Source: an uncultured Ardenticatenia bacterium
GTDB taxonomy: Bacteria > Chloroflexota > Anaerolineae > Promineifilales > Promineifilaceae
Direction: 5' to 3'
DNA: 5,774 bases
Assembly: GCA_937858165.1 (NCBI GenBank)
Contig: CALLZA010000691.1
Coordinates: 1-5,774, forward strand
Position 1 is the first letter of the stretch; each line of letters starts with the position of its first letter. A program made the position numbers and the translations under genes. The notes beneath the pieces are model-generated. The model had not been told where the DNA came from. It saw only the letters and a list, made by a program, of their open reading frames with translations, and searched no databases. Positions 1-5,464 of the stretch are shown here, in pieces.

Positions 1-101
1 TGCTAGTCTTCTGTTTTCGCTTTGTATTCCCTTGTGTTTATTTTCATTCGTTAGTTATTATGTACACACTGCTGACGATACCTTTACTTATTTTTTTTTT
101 T
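1..101. other. Non-genomic read-through tail outside the P5 adapter
   Basis: This stretch lies outside the P5 adapter, is AT-rich unlike the GC-rich insert, and ends in a run of T next to the adapter. On the other strand it reads adapter, poly-A, then random-looking bases, which is what a sequencer reports after passing the end of a fragment. No gene or site should be annotated here. Confidence 0.9.
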
Positions 102-171
102 AAGGATACGGCGACCACCGAGATCTACACTAGATCGCTCGTCGGCAGCGTCAGATGTGTATAAGAGACAG
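102..171 (+). other. Nextera P5 / i5 / Read 1 adapter (artefact)
   Basis: Positions 102-130 match the Illumina P5 sequence with one mismatch (G for T at 104). Positions 131-138 (TAGATCGC) match the Nextera i5 index 501. Positions 139-152 match the Read 1 tail and 153-171 are the 19-base Tn5 mosaic end AGATGTGTATAAGAGACAG. This is library DNA left in the assembly. The genomic insert starts at about 172. Confidence 0.98.
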
Positions 172-174
172 GGC

Positions 175-217
175 TAGTGACCAGTGACTGGTCACTAACC
201 ACTCGTCACTAACCACT
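175..217 (+). repeat. Heptanucleotide repeat (TRACCAC type) with short palindrome
   Basis: From 189 to 216 the sequence falls into four heptads, TGGTCAC, TAACCAC, TCGTCAC and TAACCAC, so that GTCACTAACCACT appears at 191-203 and again at 205-217. Overlapping the start is a perfect palindrome: arms 175-185 and 187-197 (11 bases each) around a single G at 186. The array ends six bases before the ATG of the phosphatase gene at 223. The same heptad words recur at 5465-5532 in front of another gene. It may be a dispersed intergenic repeat, comparable in unit length to the heptamer short tandem repeats known from cyanobacteria. Its function is unknown, and the left edge may be cut by the end of the insert. 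Confidence 0.75.
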
Positions 218-222
218 TCATT

Positions 223-921
223 ATGCGCCTCGTCCTCTTCGACATCGACGGCACGCTCATCCACAGCAACCGCATCGGCCGGTCGGCGTTGGGGCGGGCG
301 CTGCACGATACCTTCGGGGTGTCTGGCGCATTCGACACCATCTCCTTCAACGGCATGACCGACCGCGGCCTCGTGCGCGCCCTGATGCTGGCCGAGGGCT
401 GGCCCGAGGCCGACATCCAGGCCCGCCTGCCCCACTTCTACGAGCGCATGGCCGCGGCTGGGCGCGAACTGTTCACCGCCGAACACATCCGCCCCTGCCC
501 CGGCGTCCTGCCTCTGCTGGCCGCCCTGGCCCGGCGCGACGACGTTGTGCCGGCGCTGCTGACGGGCAACATCCGCCATACCGTGCCGCTCAAGCTGGCC
601 GCGGCGGGTATCGACCCGGCCCAGTTTCGCGTCGGTGCCTTTGGAAGCGACAGCGCGTTGCGCGACGAGTTATTCGCCATCGCCCTGGCGCGCGCTGAGA
701 CGCAGTTGGGCTTGCGCTTCGCGCCGCGGGATGTCATGATTGTGGGTGACACGCCGGGCGACATCGGCTGCGCCCGCGCCGGCGGCGGTCGGGTTATCGC
801 CGTGGCTACCGGGCCTTATTCGGCCGACGTCCTGCGCGACTGCCGGCCCGATCATCTGTTCGTCGATCTGACCGCCACCGAAGCCGTTCTTCAGGCGCTT
901 TTCGACCGTGTTTCGACGTAA
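223..921 (+). CDS. HAD-superfamily hydrolase, phosphoglycolate phosphatase-like
   Basis: A predicted cytoplasmic, Mg-dependent phosphatase of 232 residues, the usual length for Gph-like enzymes. HAD motif I is DIDGT at residues 7-11 (D7 nucleophile, D9 acid/base). Motif II is the threonine T114 in LLTGN, motif III is probably K124, and motif IV is GDTPGD at 175-180 (D176 and D180 bind Mg). Residues 15-85 or so form a helical C1-type cap, followed by the common PCPGV turn at 91-95. The ATG at 223 must be close to the true start because motif I begins at residue 7. No Shine-Dalgarno sequence is visible: the heptad repeat occupies the upstream space. The next gene follows after 18 bases, so the two probably share a transcript. 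Members of this family act on phosphoglycolate, pyrophosphate, sugar phosphates or phosphonoacetaldehyde, and the substrate cannot be read from the sequence. Confidence 0.92.
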   Translation: MRLVLFDIDGTLIHSNRIGRSALGRALHDTFGVSGAFDTISFNGMTDRGLVRALMLAEGWPEADIQARLPHFYERMAAAGRELFTAEHIRPCPGVLPLLAALARRDDVVPALLTGNIRHTVPLKLAAAGIDPAQFRVGAFGSDSALRDELFAIALARAETQLGLRFAPRDVMIVGDTPGDIGCARAGGGRVIAVATGPYSADVLRDCRPDHLFVDLTATEAVLQALFDRVST

Positions 922-923
922 TC

Positions 924-930
924 GGGAGGA
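924..930 (+). promoter_or_regulatory. Ribosome binding site for the 940-1221 gene
   Basis: GGGAGGA lies nine bases before the ATG at 940, in the 18-base gap after the phosphatase stop codon. It is a strong Shine-Dalgarno match, fixes the start of the small gene, and supports it being a real translated gene in the operon. Confidence 0.8.
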
Positions 931-939
931 AGAGACGCG

Positions 940-1221
940 ATGGCAACGCGCAAAGGGATTACCATTGAGGGCATCACGTTTGCTCTGACCGGGCCAACCG
1001 CCGTGTCACTTGAACGGCTCTATACCTGGGTCGTCTGGCAGTTCCCGCGCCCGCGCGCCGGCGGCTACAGCGGCGCTGTCCATCCGTCGGAGCCTGACCA
1101 CGGCTGGTATCCGGCCGTCGTCGATGCCAGCGCCGGTGAAGTCCTCGTCTATGCCAACGTCAAGGAGCGCTTCCCCAGCCCCGAGGCCGCGGCCAAGCAC
1201 CTCGACCAACTGCCGGAGTAG
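940..1221 (+). CDS. Small conserved-looking protein of unknown function
   Basis: A 93-residue protein I do not recognise. It has no signal peptide, no membrane segment and no cysteine. It starts with a basic, hydrophilic segment (MATRKG) and a likely beta strand (ITIEGITFAL), followed by an aromatic-rich stretch (residues 27-35, LYTWVVWQF), a Pro/Gly-rich middle (36-58) and a second strand region (AVVDASAGEVLVYANV, 59-74). The C-terminus is a short helix rich in Glu, Ala and Lys. This looks like one small globular alpha/beta domain. It has a strong ribosome binding site, lies 18 bases after the phosphatase gene, and its codons favour G or C at the third position like its neighbours, so it is probably a real gene. 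Its placement suggests co-expression with the phosphatase but does not reveal a function. Confidence 0.75.
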   Translation: MATRKGITIEGITFALTGPTAVSLERLYTWVVWQFPRPRAGGYSGAVHPSEPDHGWYPAVVDASAGEVLVYANVKERFPSPEAAAKHLDQLPE

Positions 1222-1265
1222 GGGCCAGGGAAGAGTGCTCTTCCCTAGCCCCTGGCCTCTTTCTT
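1220..1265 (+). terminator. Intrinsic terminator between convergent genes
   Basis: Arms 1220-1235 and 1238-1253 pair over 15 positions with one C/A mismatch (1226 with 1247), giving a long GC-rich hairpin with a small loop. The following bases 1258-1265 (TCTTTCTT) are T-rich on the plus strand. The hairpin begins inside the stop codon of the small gene (TAG, 1219-1221). It should end the phosphatase operon. On the minus strand the hairpin lies after the glgC stop but lacks a U-run, so termination there would be weaker. Confidence 0.75.
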
Positions 1266-2523
1266 AAATGACTGTCCCGTCGGGGACGATAGCGCTCTTG
1301 GGGACGATGATGATGCCGTCGCGGGCCACGTAGAAGTCGCCCTCCTCGTCTGGCCGGTCGGGAATGTAACGGATAGTGACGTTGCTGCCCACACGGGCGT
1401 TCTTGTCGATGATCGCCCCCTTGATGACCGCGTTCGGCCCAATGCCTACGTCCGGCTGCTTCAGCCGCCGGTTCTCGGCCCGGTCAGCCTCCGTCTCATA
1501 GTAGTCCGCGCCCATCAGGATAGAGGATTGGATGCTGGCCTCCTGGCCGATAATGGAGCGTAGACCGACAACGCATTCGCGAACGCTGGAGTCGTAAATA
1601 CGGCAGCCATCGGCCAGCAAAACTTCGTCCAGCCGCGTGTTGTGGAGTTCGGAGCCGGGCAGGAAGCGGGCGTGGGTGTAGATGGGGGCGCGGGCGTCGT
1701 AGAAATCGAACGGCGCTTCGAGTTTGGCCATTTGTAGATTGACCTCAAAAAAGCGCCGGATCGTCCCGATGTCTTCCCAGTAGCCATCGAAGACGTAGCC
1801 CCCAACGCGCCGCTTCTTGATCGACTGCGGCAGGATGTCGCGGCCGAAGTCGACGAACTCCTCTTTCAGCACCGCCTCCAACACCTCGGTGTTGAAGACG
1901 TAGATGCCCATGGAGGCCAGGAACGGCTTATCGGGGTTCGCGGCGCTCTCGAACTCCTTGAGCACTTCCGGCTTCTTCGGCTTCTCAGCGAAGGCGGTGA
2001 TGAGATTGTCGTTGCCCAACTTCAGAATACCCAGCCCGGAGACCGCCTCGCGCCCCACCGGCTGGACGGCGACGGTAATGTCCGCCCCCGTTTCGATGTG
2101 GTGAGCCACAAACTGGCGGTAGTCCATGCGATAGAGATGGTCTCCGGCCAGGATCAGGATGTACTTGGTGCCGGCCGTCTTGATCTCGATCCACTGCTTA
2201 CGCACCGCGTCGGCCGTACCCTGATACCAGTCAGCGCTGCGCGGCGTCTGCTCGGCAGCCAGAATCTGCACCCAGCCGGGCGAGAACTGGTCGCGGGTAT
2301 AAGTGCTCCAGATGTGGCGGTGGAGCGAAGCGGAGTTGTACTGGGTCAGGATGGCGATCTTTTCGATATCGGCGTGGAAGCAGTTGCTCATCGGAATGTC
2401 GATCAGCCGATACTTGCCGGCCAGCGGCACGGCCGGCTTCGAGCGCTCCTTGGTCAAGGGGTAGAGACGCGTGCCCTGCCCGCCACCTAAGATCAAACCG
2501 AGAACATCCTTCATGTAGGGCAT
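1264..2523 (-). CDS. glgC: Glucose-1-phosphate adenylyltransferase (ADP-glucose pyrophosphorylase)
   Basis: Makes ADP-glucose and pyrophosphate from ATP and glucose 1-phosphate, the committed step of bacterial glycogen synthesis, in the cytoplasm. At 419 residues it has the family's usual length. The N-terminal nucleotidyltransferase domain starts with GGGQGTRLYPLTKERSKPA (residues 13-31) and YRLIDIPMSNC (38-48). It also has WYQGTADAV (99-107), GDHLYRMDY (127-135, with catalytic D128), FAEKP (178-182, sugar-phosphate lysine K181) and YWEDIGT (248-254). The C-terminal third is a left-handed beta-helix with hexapeptide repeats, including ILMGADYYE (335-343) and GIGPNAVIKGAIID (360-373), as in plant and cyanobacterial relatives. 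GGAGGT at 2528-2533 lies four bases before the ATG at 2523 and 13 before a second ATG at 2514, which encodes the more usual MKD start, so the start is uncertain by three residues. No other glycogen gene is in the window. Confidence 0.97.
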   Translation of the reverse strand: MPYMKDVLGLILGGGQGTRLYPLTKERSKPAVPLAGKYRLIDIPMSNCFHADIEKIAILTQYNSASLHRHIWSTYTRDQFSPGWVQILAAEQTPRSADWYQGTADAVRKQWIEIKTAGTKYILILAGDHLYRMDYRQFVAHHIETGADITVAVQPVGREAVSGLGILKLGNDNLITAFAEKPKKPEVLKEFESAANPDKPFLASMGIYVFNTEVLEAVLKEEFVDFGRDILPQSIKKRRVGGYVFDGYWEDIGTIRRFFEVNLQMAKLEAPFDFYDARAPIYTHARFLPGSELHNTRLDEVLLADGCRIYDSSVRECVVGLRSIIGQEASIQSSILMGADYYETEADRAENRRLKQPDVGIGPNAVIKGAIIDKNARVGSNVTIRYIPDRPDEEGDFYVARDGIIIVPKSAIVPDGTVI

Positions 2524-2527
2524 AGTG

Positions 2528-2533
2528 ACCTCC
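2528..2533 (-). promoter_or_regulatory. Ribosome binding site of glgC
   Basis: On the minus strand this reads GGAGGT, a near-perfect Shine-Dalgarno sequence. Its four-base distance to the ATG at 2523 is short, while its 13-base distance to the ATG at 2514 is long, so it favours the upstream start without settling it. Confidence 0.65.
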
Positions 2534-2588
2534 GTTCGTCACCTGGTGCTGGATTGATTAGTGGAGCCTGGTTGCCGGCTGCATAATT

Positions 2589-2617
2589 ACTATAGCGCGA
2601 CCGTGCGGTTTTGGCAC
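2589..2617 (-). promoter_or_regulatory. Candidate sigma-70-type promoter of glgC
   Basis: On the minus strand a -35 box GTGCCA (2617-2612) is followed after 17 bases by a -10 box TATAGT (2594-2589), matching the consensus at four and five of six positions. Transcription would start near 2582 and give a leader of about 60 bases before glgC. The -35 box overlaps that of the opposing promoter. It was found by eye only. Confidence 0.45.
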
Positions 2618-2640
2618 ACGCTAGCCGGTCATGTTATCAT
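2611..2640 (+). promoter_or_regulatory. Candidate extended -10 promoter for the 2736-3182 gene
   Basis: A -35 box TTGGCA (2611-2616) and a -10 box TATCAT (2635-2640) are separated by 18 bases, each matching five of six consensus positions. The bases TGT at 2632-2634 form an extended -10. Transcription would begin near 2647 and give a leader of about 90 bases. An in-frame ATG at 2631 lies inside this promoter, so it cannot be the start of the downstream gene if the promoter is real. Confidence 0.5.
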
Positions 2641-2655
2641 TCCAATGCGCTGTCC

Positions 2656-2709
2656 GGCCGGTCGTTGAAAGACCGGCCTTCTGCGCGCCGCGTTCCATCG
2701 CCGGCGCGC
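2656..2709 (+). promoter_or_regulatory. Two tandem hairpins in the 5' leader
   Basis: GGCCGGTC (2656-2663) pairs perfectly with GACCGGCC (2671-2678) around a seven-base loop. GCGCGCCG (2683-2690) pairs perfectly with CGGCGCGC (2702-2709) around an 11-base loop. Both fall between the predicted transcription start near 2647 and the ribosome binding site at 2724. Such stems could act as an attenuator, a stabiliser or a protein target, but GC-rich DNA forms short stems easily and no known riboswitch is recognised. Confidence 0.4.
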
Positions 2710-2723
2710 CATCCCGGCGCAAC

Positions 2724-2730
2724 AAAGGAG
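2724..2730 (+). promoter_or_regulatory. Ribosome binding site deciding the start at 2736
   Basis: AAAGGAG stands five bases before the ATG at 2736. It identifies that codon, rather than the in-frame ATG at 2631, as the start. Confidence 0.8.
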
Positions 2731-2735
2731 CTTTC

Positions 2736-3182
2736 ATGAGTCGAGTGATTCATGTCGATAATCCCGGCAAACGGCGCAATGCCGCCCGCCGGTCGGTGGC
2801 CGAAATTCTGCGCTATCTAAGCCGCAAGAGCGCCATCGACGACGAGGCCAAAGATATGTCGGCCGCTCTCGTCTTTCTGCTGGCCGAGATTAAGGCCACG
2901 GTGGATGAGTCGGCCGCTGCCTGGGAAAAGCGCGGCTACTGGATGAAGGTGGAGCGTTTCGTCCGCGACTTCGAGTGGATTCCCGAAGCGGCAGCCAACT
3001 TAGACGACATTATCCGCCACAGCGCCTGGGACCTGCTGCCGGAGCTGCTGGCCGACCTGTCGCCACGCTTCGATGACATCAACATCAAGACGATGACTCG
3101 CAAGCCGACCGAGTGGCGCGGCACGTATGCCCGCCTGCTGGCCGCCCCGCCCGTTCCTTCGCCCTACCAGTCAGCACGTTAA
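2736..3182 (+). CDS. 148-residue protein of unknown function
   Basis: A soluble, mostly helical protein I cannot assign to a named family. The N-terminus (MSRVIHVDNPGKRRNAARRS) is strongly basic and could bind nucleic acid or phosphate. Residues 20-65 form predicted helices with regularly spaced hydrophobic residues (AEILRYLS, AALVFLLAEIK). An aromatic block follows (AWEKRGYWMKVERFVRDFEW), then an acidic helical region (LPELLADLSPRFDDI), and a Pro-rich tail. There is no signal peptide, membrane segment or cysteine. I have an impression of similar small proteins in Chloroflexota genomes, but that is memory and not a search result. The start is set by AAAGGAG five bases upstream. It is transcribed divergently from glgC, and the lipoprotein gene begins 48 bases downstream in the same direction. 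Confidence 0.8.
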   Translation: MSRVIHVDNPGKRRNAARRSVAEILRYLSRKSAIDDEAKDMSAALVFLLAEIKATVDESAAAWEKRGYWMKVERFVRDFEWIPEAAANLDDIIRHSAWDLLPELLADLSPRFDDINIKTMTRKPTEWRGTYARLLAAPPVPSPYQSAR

Positions 3183-3185
3183 CAA

Positions 3186-3210
3186 CGGGCGGGGGAGCCG
3201 TCCTCGCCCG
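3186..3210 (+). terminator. Weak hairpin after the 2736-3182 gene
   Basis: Arms 3186-3195 and 3201-3210 can pair over ten positions including two G-T wobbles, just after the stop codon. No T-run follows, so it is not a convincing intrinsic terminator. It could stabilise the end of the upstream message or mark a processing point before the lipoprotein gene, which has no clear promoter of its own. Confidence 0.3.
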
Positions 3211-3230
3211 CTGATCGTCGCCGGCCTGCC

Positions 3231-4310
3231 ATGTCGTCGTTCACTCGTGCGCCCGGTCTGAAGCTGCTCTTCGCGCTGTCGCTGCTCAGCCTTCTCATGG
3301 CCGGGCTGCTCGCTTGCAGCGCGCCGGCTGCCTTGCCAACCGTCGCTCCCACCGCGCAGCCGCCCGCCCCGCTGCCGCCGACGCCGCTGGTTGTCGTGCC
3401 GACGCCGACGAGCGCAAGGGAGCAGGGGAGCGAGGCAGCGGGGGAGATAAGCACGCCAATGCCAATAGAGCCAACGTCCGCCGGCGAAGGTGCACAACCA
3501 ACGCCTACAGCCACCGCTCAGCGACCCGCATCTGACGATTTCCCCATCACCCCGGCTCTCCTACCCTCCTGCTCCACCCCCGGCCGCATCGAACAAGGTA
3601 CCTTCGATAGCGCCGTAGCCGGCCAGCCGATGCGCTACCGGGTCTACCTGCCACCGTGCTATGGGCAAGATGGTCATGTCTACCCCACCCTCTACCTCTT
3701 CGGCGGCAACATCCACGACGACGCTTTCTGGGATGCACTGGGTATCGACGAAGCGGCCGAGGCGGCCATCACTGCCGGAGCCATCCCGCCGTTGCTCATC
3801 GTCATGCCCGACAATGGCTGGCTGGCCAACACGACGACCAGCGGCCCGGCGTCCTACGAGGGTTTTGTCCTCGACGAGTTGATCCCCCACATCGAGAAGA
3901 GCTACTGCGCCTGGTCAGCCCAGGCAGCGCGGGCGGTGGGCGGGGTGTCGCGCGGTGGCTACTGGTCGCTAATGATGGCCTTTCGCCGCCCGGACGTGTT
4001 CCGCAGTGTGGCCGCCCACAGTCCGGCACTCATCGACGACTTCGCCGGCCCGGCCGAAGACCCGCGCGTCACCGGCGTGGTCAATGATCTGGGCGACCTG
4101 CGCATCTGGATCGACATCGGCCAGCGCGACCCGTACCTCGTCCAGGCCCAGCCGCTACACGACGCCCTGGCCGCCGACGGTGTGGCCCACGAGTGGCGCG
4201 TCGAACCGGGCATCCACGAACCGGCCTATTGGCAGGCACGGTTGAACGACTATCTGCTCTGGTATAGCGCCGGCTGGCCGACCGACCGGGCCACCCTACC
4301 CGACTGCTAG
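3231..4310 (+). CDS. Secreted lipoprotein esterase (EstD / feruloyl-esterase-like alpha/beta hydrolase)
   Basis: A 359-residue predicted lipoprotein serine esterase. The N-terminus has basic residues (R6, K11), a hydrophobic stretch (12-28) and a lipobox LLAC, with lipidation expected at C29. A low-complexity Pro/Thr/Ala linker (about 30-106) should hold the enzyme away from the membrane. The hydrolase domain (about 118-350) resembles the putative esterase family PF00756: YRVYLPPCY (136-144), YLFGG (155-159, oxyanion region), nucleophile S240 in GVSRG, probable acid D300 in GQRD, and H329 in PGIHE, followed by W334. C114, C143, C226 and C359 could form disulfides, which fits export. Relatives cleave feruloyl, acyl or enterobactin-type esters, or transfer mycolyl groups; this substrate is unknown. 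No Shine-Dalgarno is visible, but the signal peptide supports the ATG at 3231. The stop codon overlaps that of the convergent gene. Confidence 0.88.
   Translation: MSSFTRAPGLKLLFALSLLSLLMAGLLACSAPAALPTVAPTAQPPAPLPPTPLVVVPTPTSAREQGSEAAGEISTPMPIEPTSAGEGAQPTPTATAQRPASDDFPITPALLPSCSTPGRIEQGTFDSAVAGQPMRYRVYLPPCYGQDGHVYPTLYLFGGNIHDDAFWDALGIDEAAEAAITAGAIPPLLIVMPDNGWLANTTTSGPASYEGFVLDELIPHIEKSYCAWSAQAARAVGGVSRGGYWSLMMAFRRPDVFRSVAAHSPALIDDFAGPAEDPRVTGVVNDLGDLRIWIDIGQRDPYLVQAQPLHDALAADGVAHEWRVEPGIHEPAYWQARLNDYLLWYSAGWPTDRATLPDC
3412..3453 (+). repeat. Purine-rich low-complexity tract inside the lipoprotein linker
   Basis: This stretch is built from GGGAGC/GGGGAG-like words and is almost all purine, unlike the C-rich Pro/Thr codons on either side. 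It encodes roughly AREQGSEAAGEIS (linker residues 62-74), a charged interruption of an otherwise Pro/Thr linker. It resembles G-rich intergenic repeats seen in some bacteria and may be a small in-frame expansion or insertion. Confidence 0.4.
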
Positions 4311-5404
4311 GCGCGCCAGCGCGAGCGCGGGGACAACGCGGCCACCGACCGATCCGACGACCACGGCGCATAGGGAGCCATCGTCAGCGCGGCCAGGGCG
4401 ATCAGCACCGTGTCGTAGTTGACCCGCCAGCCGCGGAAGTCGCGCCACGCCTGGTCGCGGTCGGCCACCAGGGGCACACCCGTTTGCGCCAGGTAGGCGC
4501 AGGCTGCTTCGAACTCGTCGCGGTCGATGCTGATGGGATCGTCGGGATCAGGATTGGGGTCATAGGTAACCTGGAAGAACGTAGCGATCTGGCGCAGGGC
4601 CAGATAGCCGCTGCGGATGCAGAACGCGGCGCGCGGTTCACGGGCGATGTCAACAGTGGACAGCATCAGCGACGCCGCGTCGAGCACCACCCCGGCGGCC
4701 GTCACCCACGACAACTCCGGCCGCGGCGAGCGAAAGAAGGCCAACGCCGCCAGCGACGTGTGCGTTTCCTCGACCTCAGCAAACCAGACGTGCCAGTCGT
4801 GCCAGAATTCGCGCAGGTCGTTCAGCTCGCCGGTGCGATAGGAGCGGGCGATTAGCTCCCAGGGGGATGGCGGCGTCCCGGCGCGGACCTCCAACAGTTG
4901 CACCTGCGTCTCGCGCCGGGTGAAAGCGCTATAGATAGTCGGCAGGTAGGCGATGAGCAAGGCCACCAGGATCATCCCCAGCAGCGCCTCGCTGAACTCG
5001 AACACCATCAGCAGCGGGGCATCGTTGGTGAAGCTGCCCAGCGTGAACAGCGCCGAGCCGCTTAGCTTAAACGACTCAACGATCGACAGCGGACTCAAGG
5101 CCCAGTAGATAGCCATGAAGCCGACCAGCACCAGCCCCATCAGCACAATGGGCATGAAGAACAGGGCGATGGGCGCATACATCGCCATCGCCCGGTCGCG
5201 CGCCTCGTAGCTACTGGTGCGCAGGGCGAAGACGTCGAACAGACGCCGGAGGTTGACGAACACCAGCCGAAAGATGAGCACCCGCGCCGGCCGCGGCAAG
5301 ACAAAGATGCGAATGCCGGACAGGATGGTGTAAACGACCAGAGATGCCCCGGCGGCAAAGACGCCGGTGCGCAAGGCCAGCATGATAGGATGATTCCACT
5401 CCAT
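4307..5404 (-). CDS. Two-TM ion-channel-like membrane protein with C-terminal cytoplasmic domain
   Basis: A 365-residue inner-membrane protein. Hydrophobic segments lie at about residues 10-36, 77-102 and 130-158. Between the second and third lies a pore-loop-like stretch, SALFTLGSFTNDAP (117-130). The layout, and the sequence LLGMILVALLIAYLPTIY after it, recall the pore and inner helix of Ion_trans_2 potassium channels. The usual TVGYG filter is replaced by TLGSF, so potassium selectivity is doubtful. The cytoplasmic remainder (about 165-365) is soluble, with RAGTPPSPWELIARS (174-188), a Trp-rich acidic segment (WHDWHVWFAEVEETH, 201-215) and WRVNYDTVL near the end. I do not recognise it as a known sensor domain. 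The ATG at 5404 is chosen because GGAG lies six bases upstream; the open frame continues to a TTG at 5464. Function as a channel is inference. The stop overlaps that of the esterase gene. Confidence 0.75.
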   Translation of the reverse strand: MEWNHPIMLALRTGVFAAGASLVVYTILSGIRIFVLPRPARVLIFRLVFVNLRRLFDVFALRTSSYEARDRAMAMYAPIALFFMPIVLMGLVLVGFMAIYWALSPLSIVESFKLSGSALFTLGSFTNDAPLLMVFEFSEALLGMILVALLIAYLPTIYSAFTRRETQVQLLEVRAGTPPSPWELIARSYRTGELNDLREFWHDWHVWFAEVEETHTSLAALAFFRSPRPELSWVTAAGVVLDAASLMLSTVDIAREPRAAFCIRSGYLALRQIATFFQVTYDPNPDPDDPISIDRDEFEAACAYLAQTGVPLVADRDQAWRDFRGWRVNYDTVLIALAALTMAPYAPWSSDRSVAALSPRSRWRA

Positions 5405-5410
5405 CAATCG

Positions 5411-5414
5411 CTCC
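5411..5414 (-). promoter_or_regulatory. Ribosome binding site of the channel-like gene
   Basis: The minus strand reads GGAG six bases before the ATG at 5404. It supports that start over the upstream TTG at 5464, which lies beside the repeat element and has no comparable site. Confidence 0.55.
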
Positions 5415-5464
5415 ACACGCCACCCGTTTTGGCGCGCCACGGAGTCTAGGCTAGAATGCAACAA

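Noticed and set aside
1..101. AT-rich stretch with a T-run that could resemble a promoter or terminator
   Set aside because: It lies outside the sequencing adapter and is therefore not genomic.
151..579. Long minus-strand open frame beginning opposite the phosphatase gene
   Set aside because: It is antisense to a well-supported HAD gene, has low-complexity Gly/Ala/Gln-rich composition, and runs into adapter sequence. It is a typical shadow frame in GC-rich DNA.
2098..2490. Plus-strand open frame of 130 codons inside glgC
   Set aside because: It lies wholly opposite conserved catalytic parts of GlgC and its product has no recognisable motif or upstream ribosome binding site.
2558..2564. Single TTAGTGG heptad (reverse complement CCACTAA) upstream of glgC
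   Set aside because: It is an isolated seven-base match with no tandem partner, which is expected by chance in a window of this size.
2631..2735. Upstream ATG start that would add 35 residues to the 2736-3182 protein
   Set aside because: The codon overlaps the predicted -10 box, the added residues coincide with GC hairpins, and a good Shine-Dalgarno stands before the ATG at 2736.
3179..3514. Minus-strand frame of 111 codons opposite the lipoprotein N-terminus
   Set aside because: It is opposite the signal peptide and Pro/Thr linker, whose repetitive C-rich codons naturally leave open Gly/Ala/Val frames on the other strand.
5405..5464. TTG start at 5464 for the channel-like protein
   Set aside because: It has no ribosome binding site, touches the repeat element, and adds a non-hydrophobic stretch. 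The ATG at 5404 has GGAG at a normal distance.
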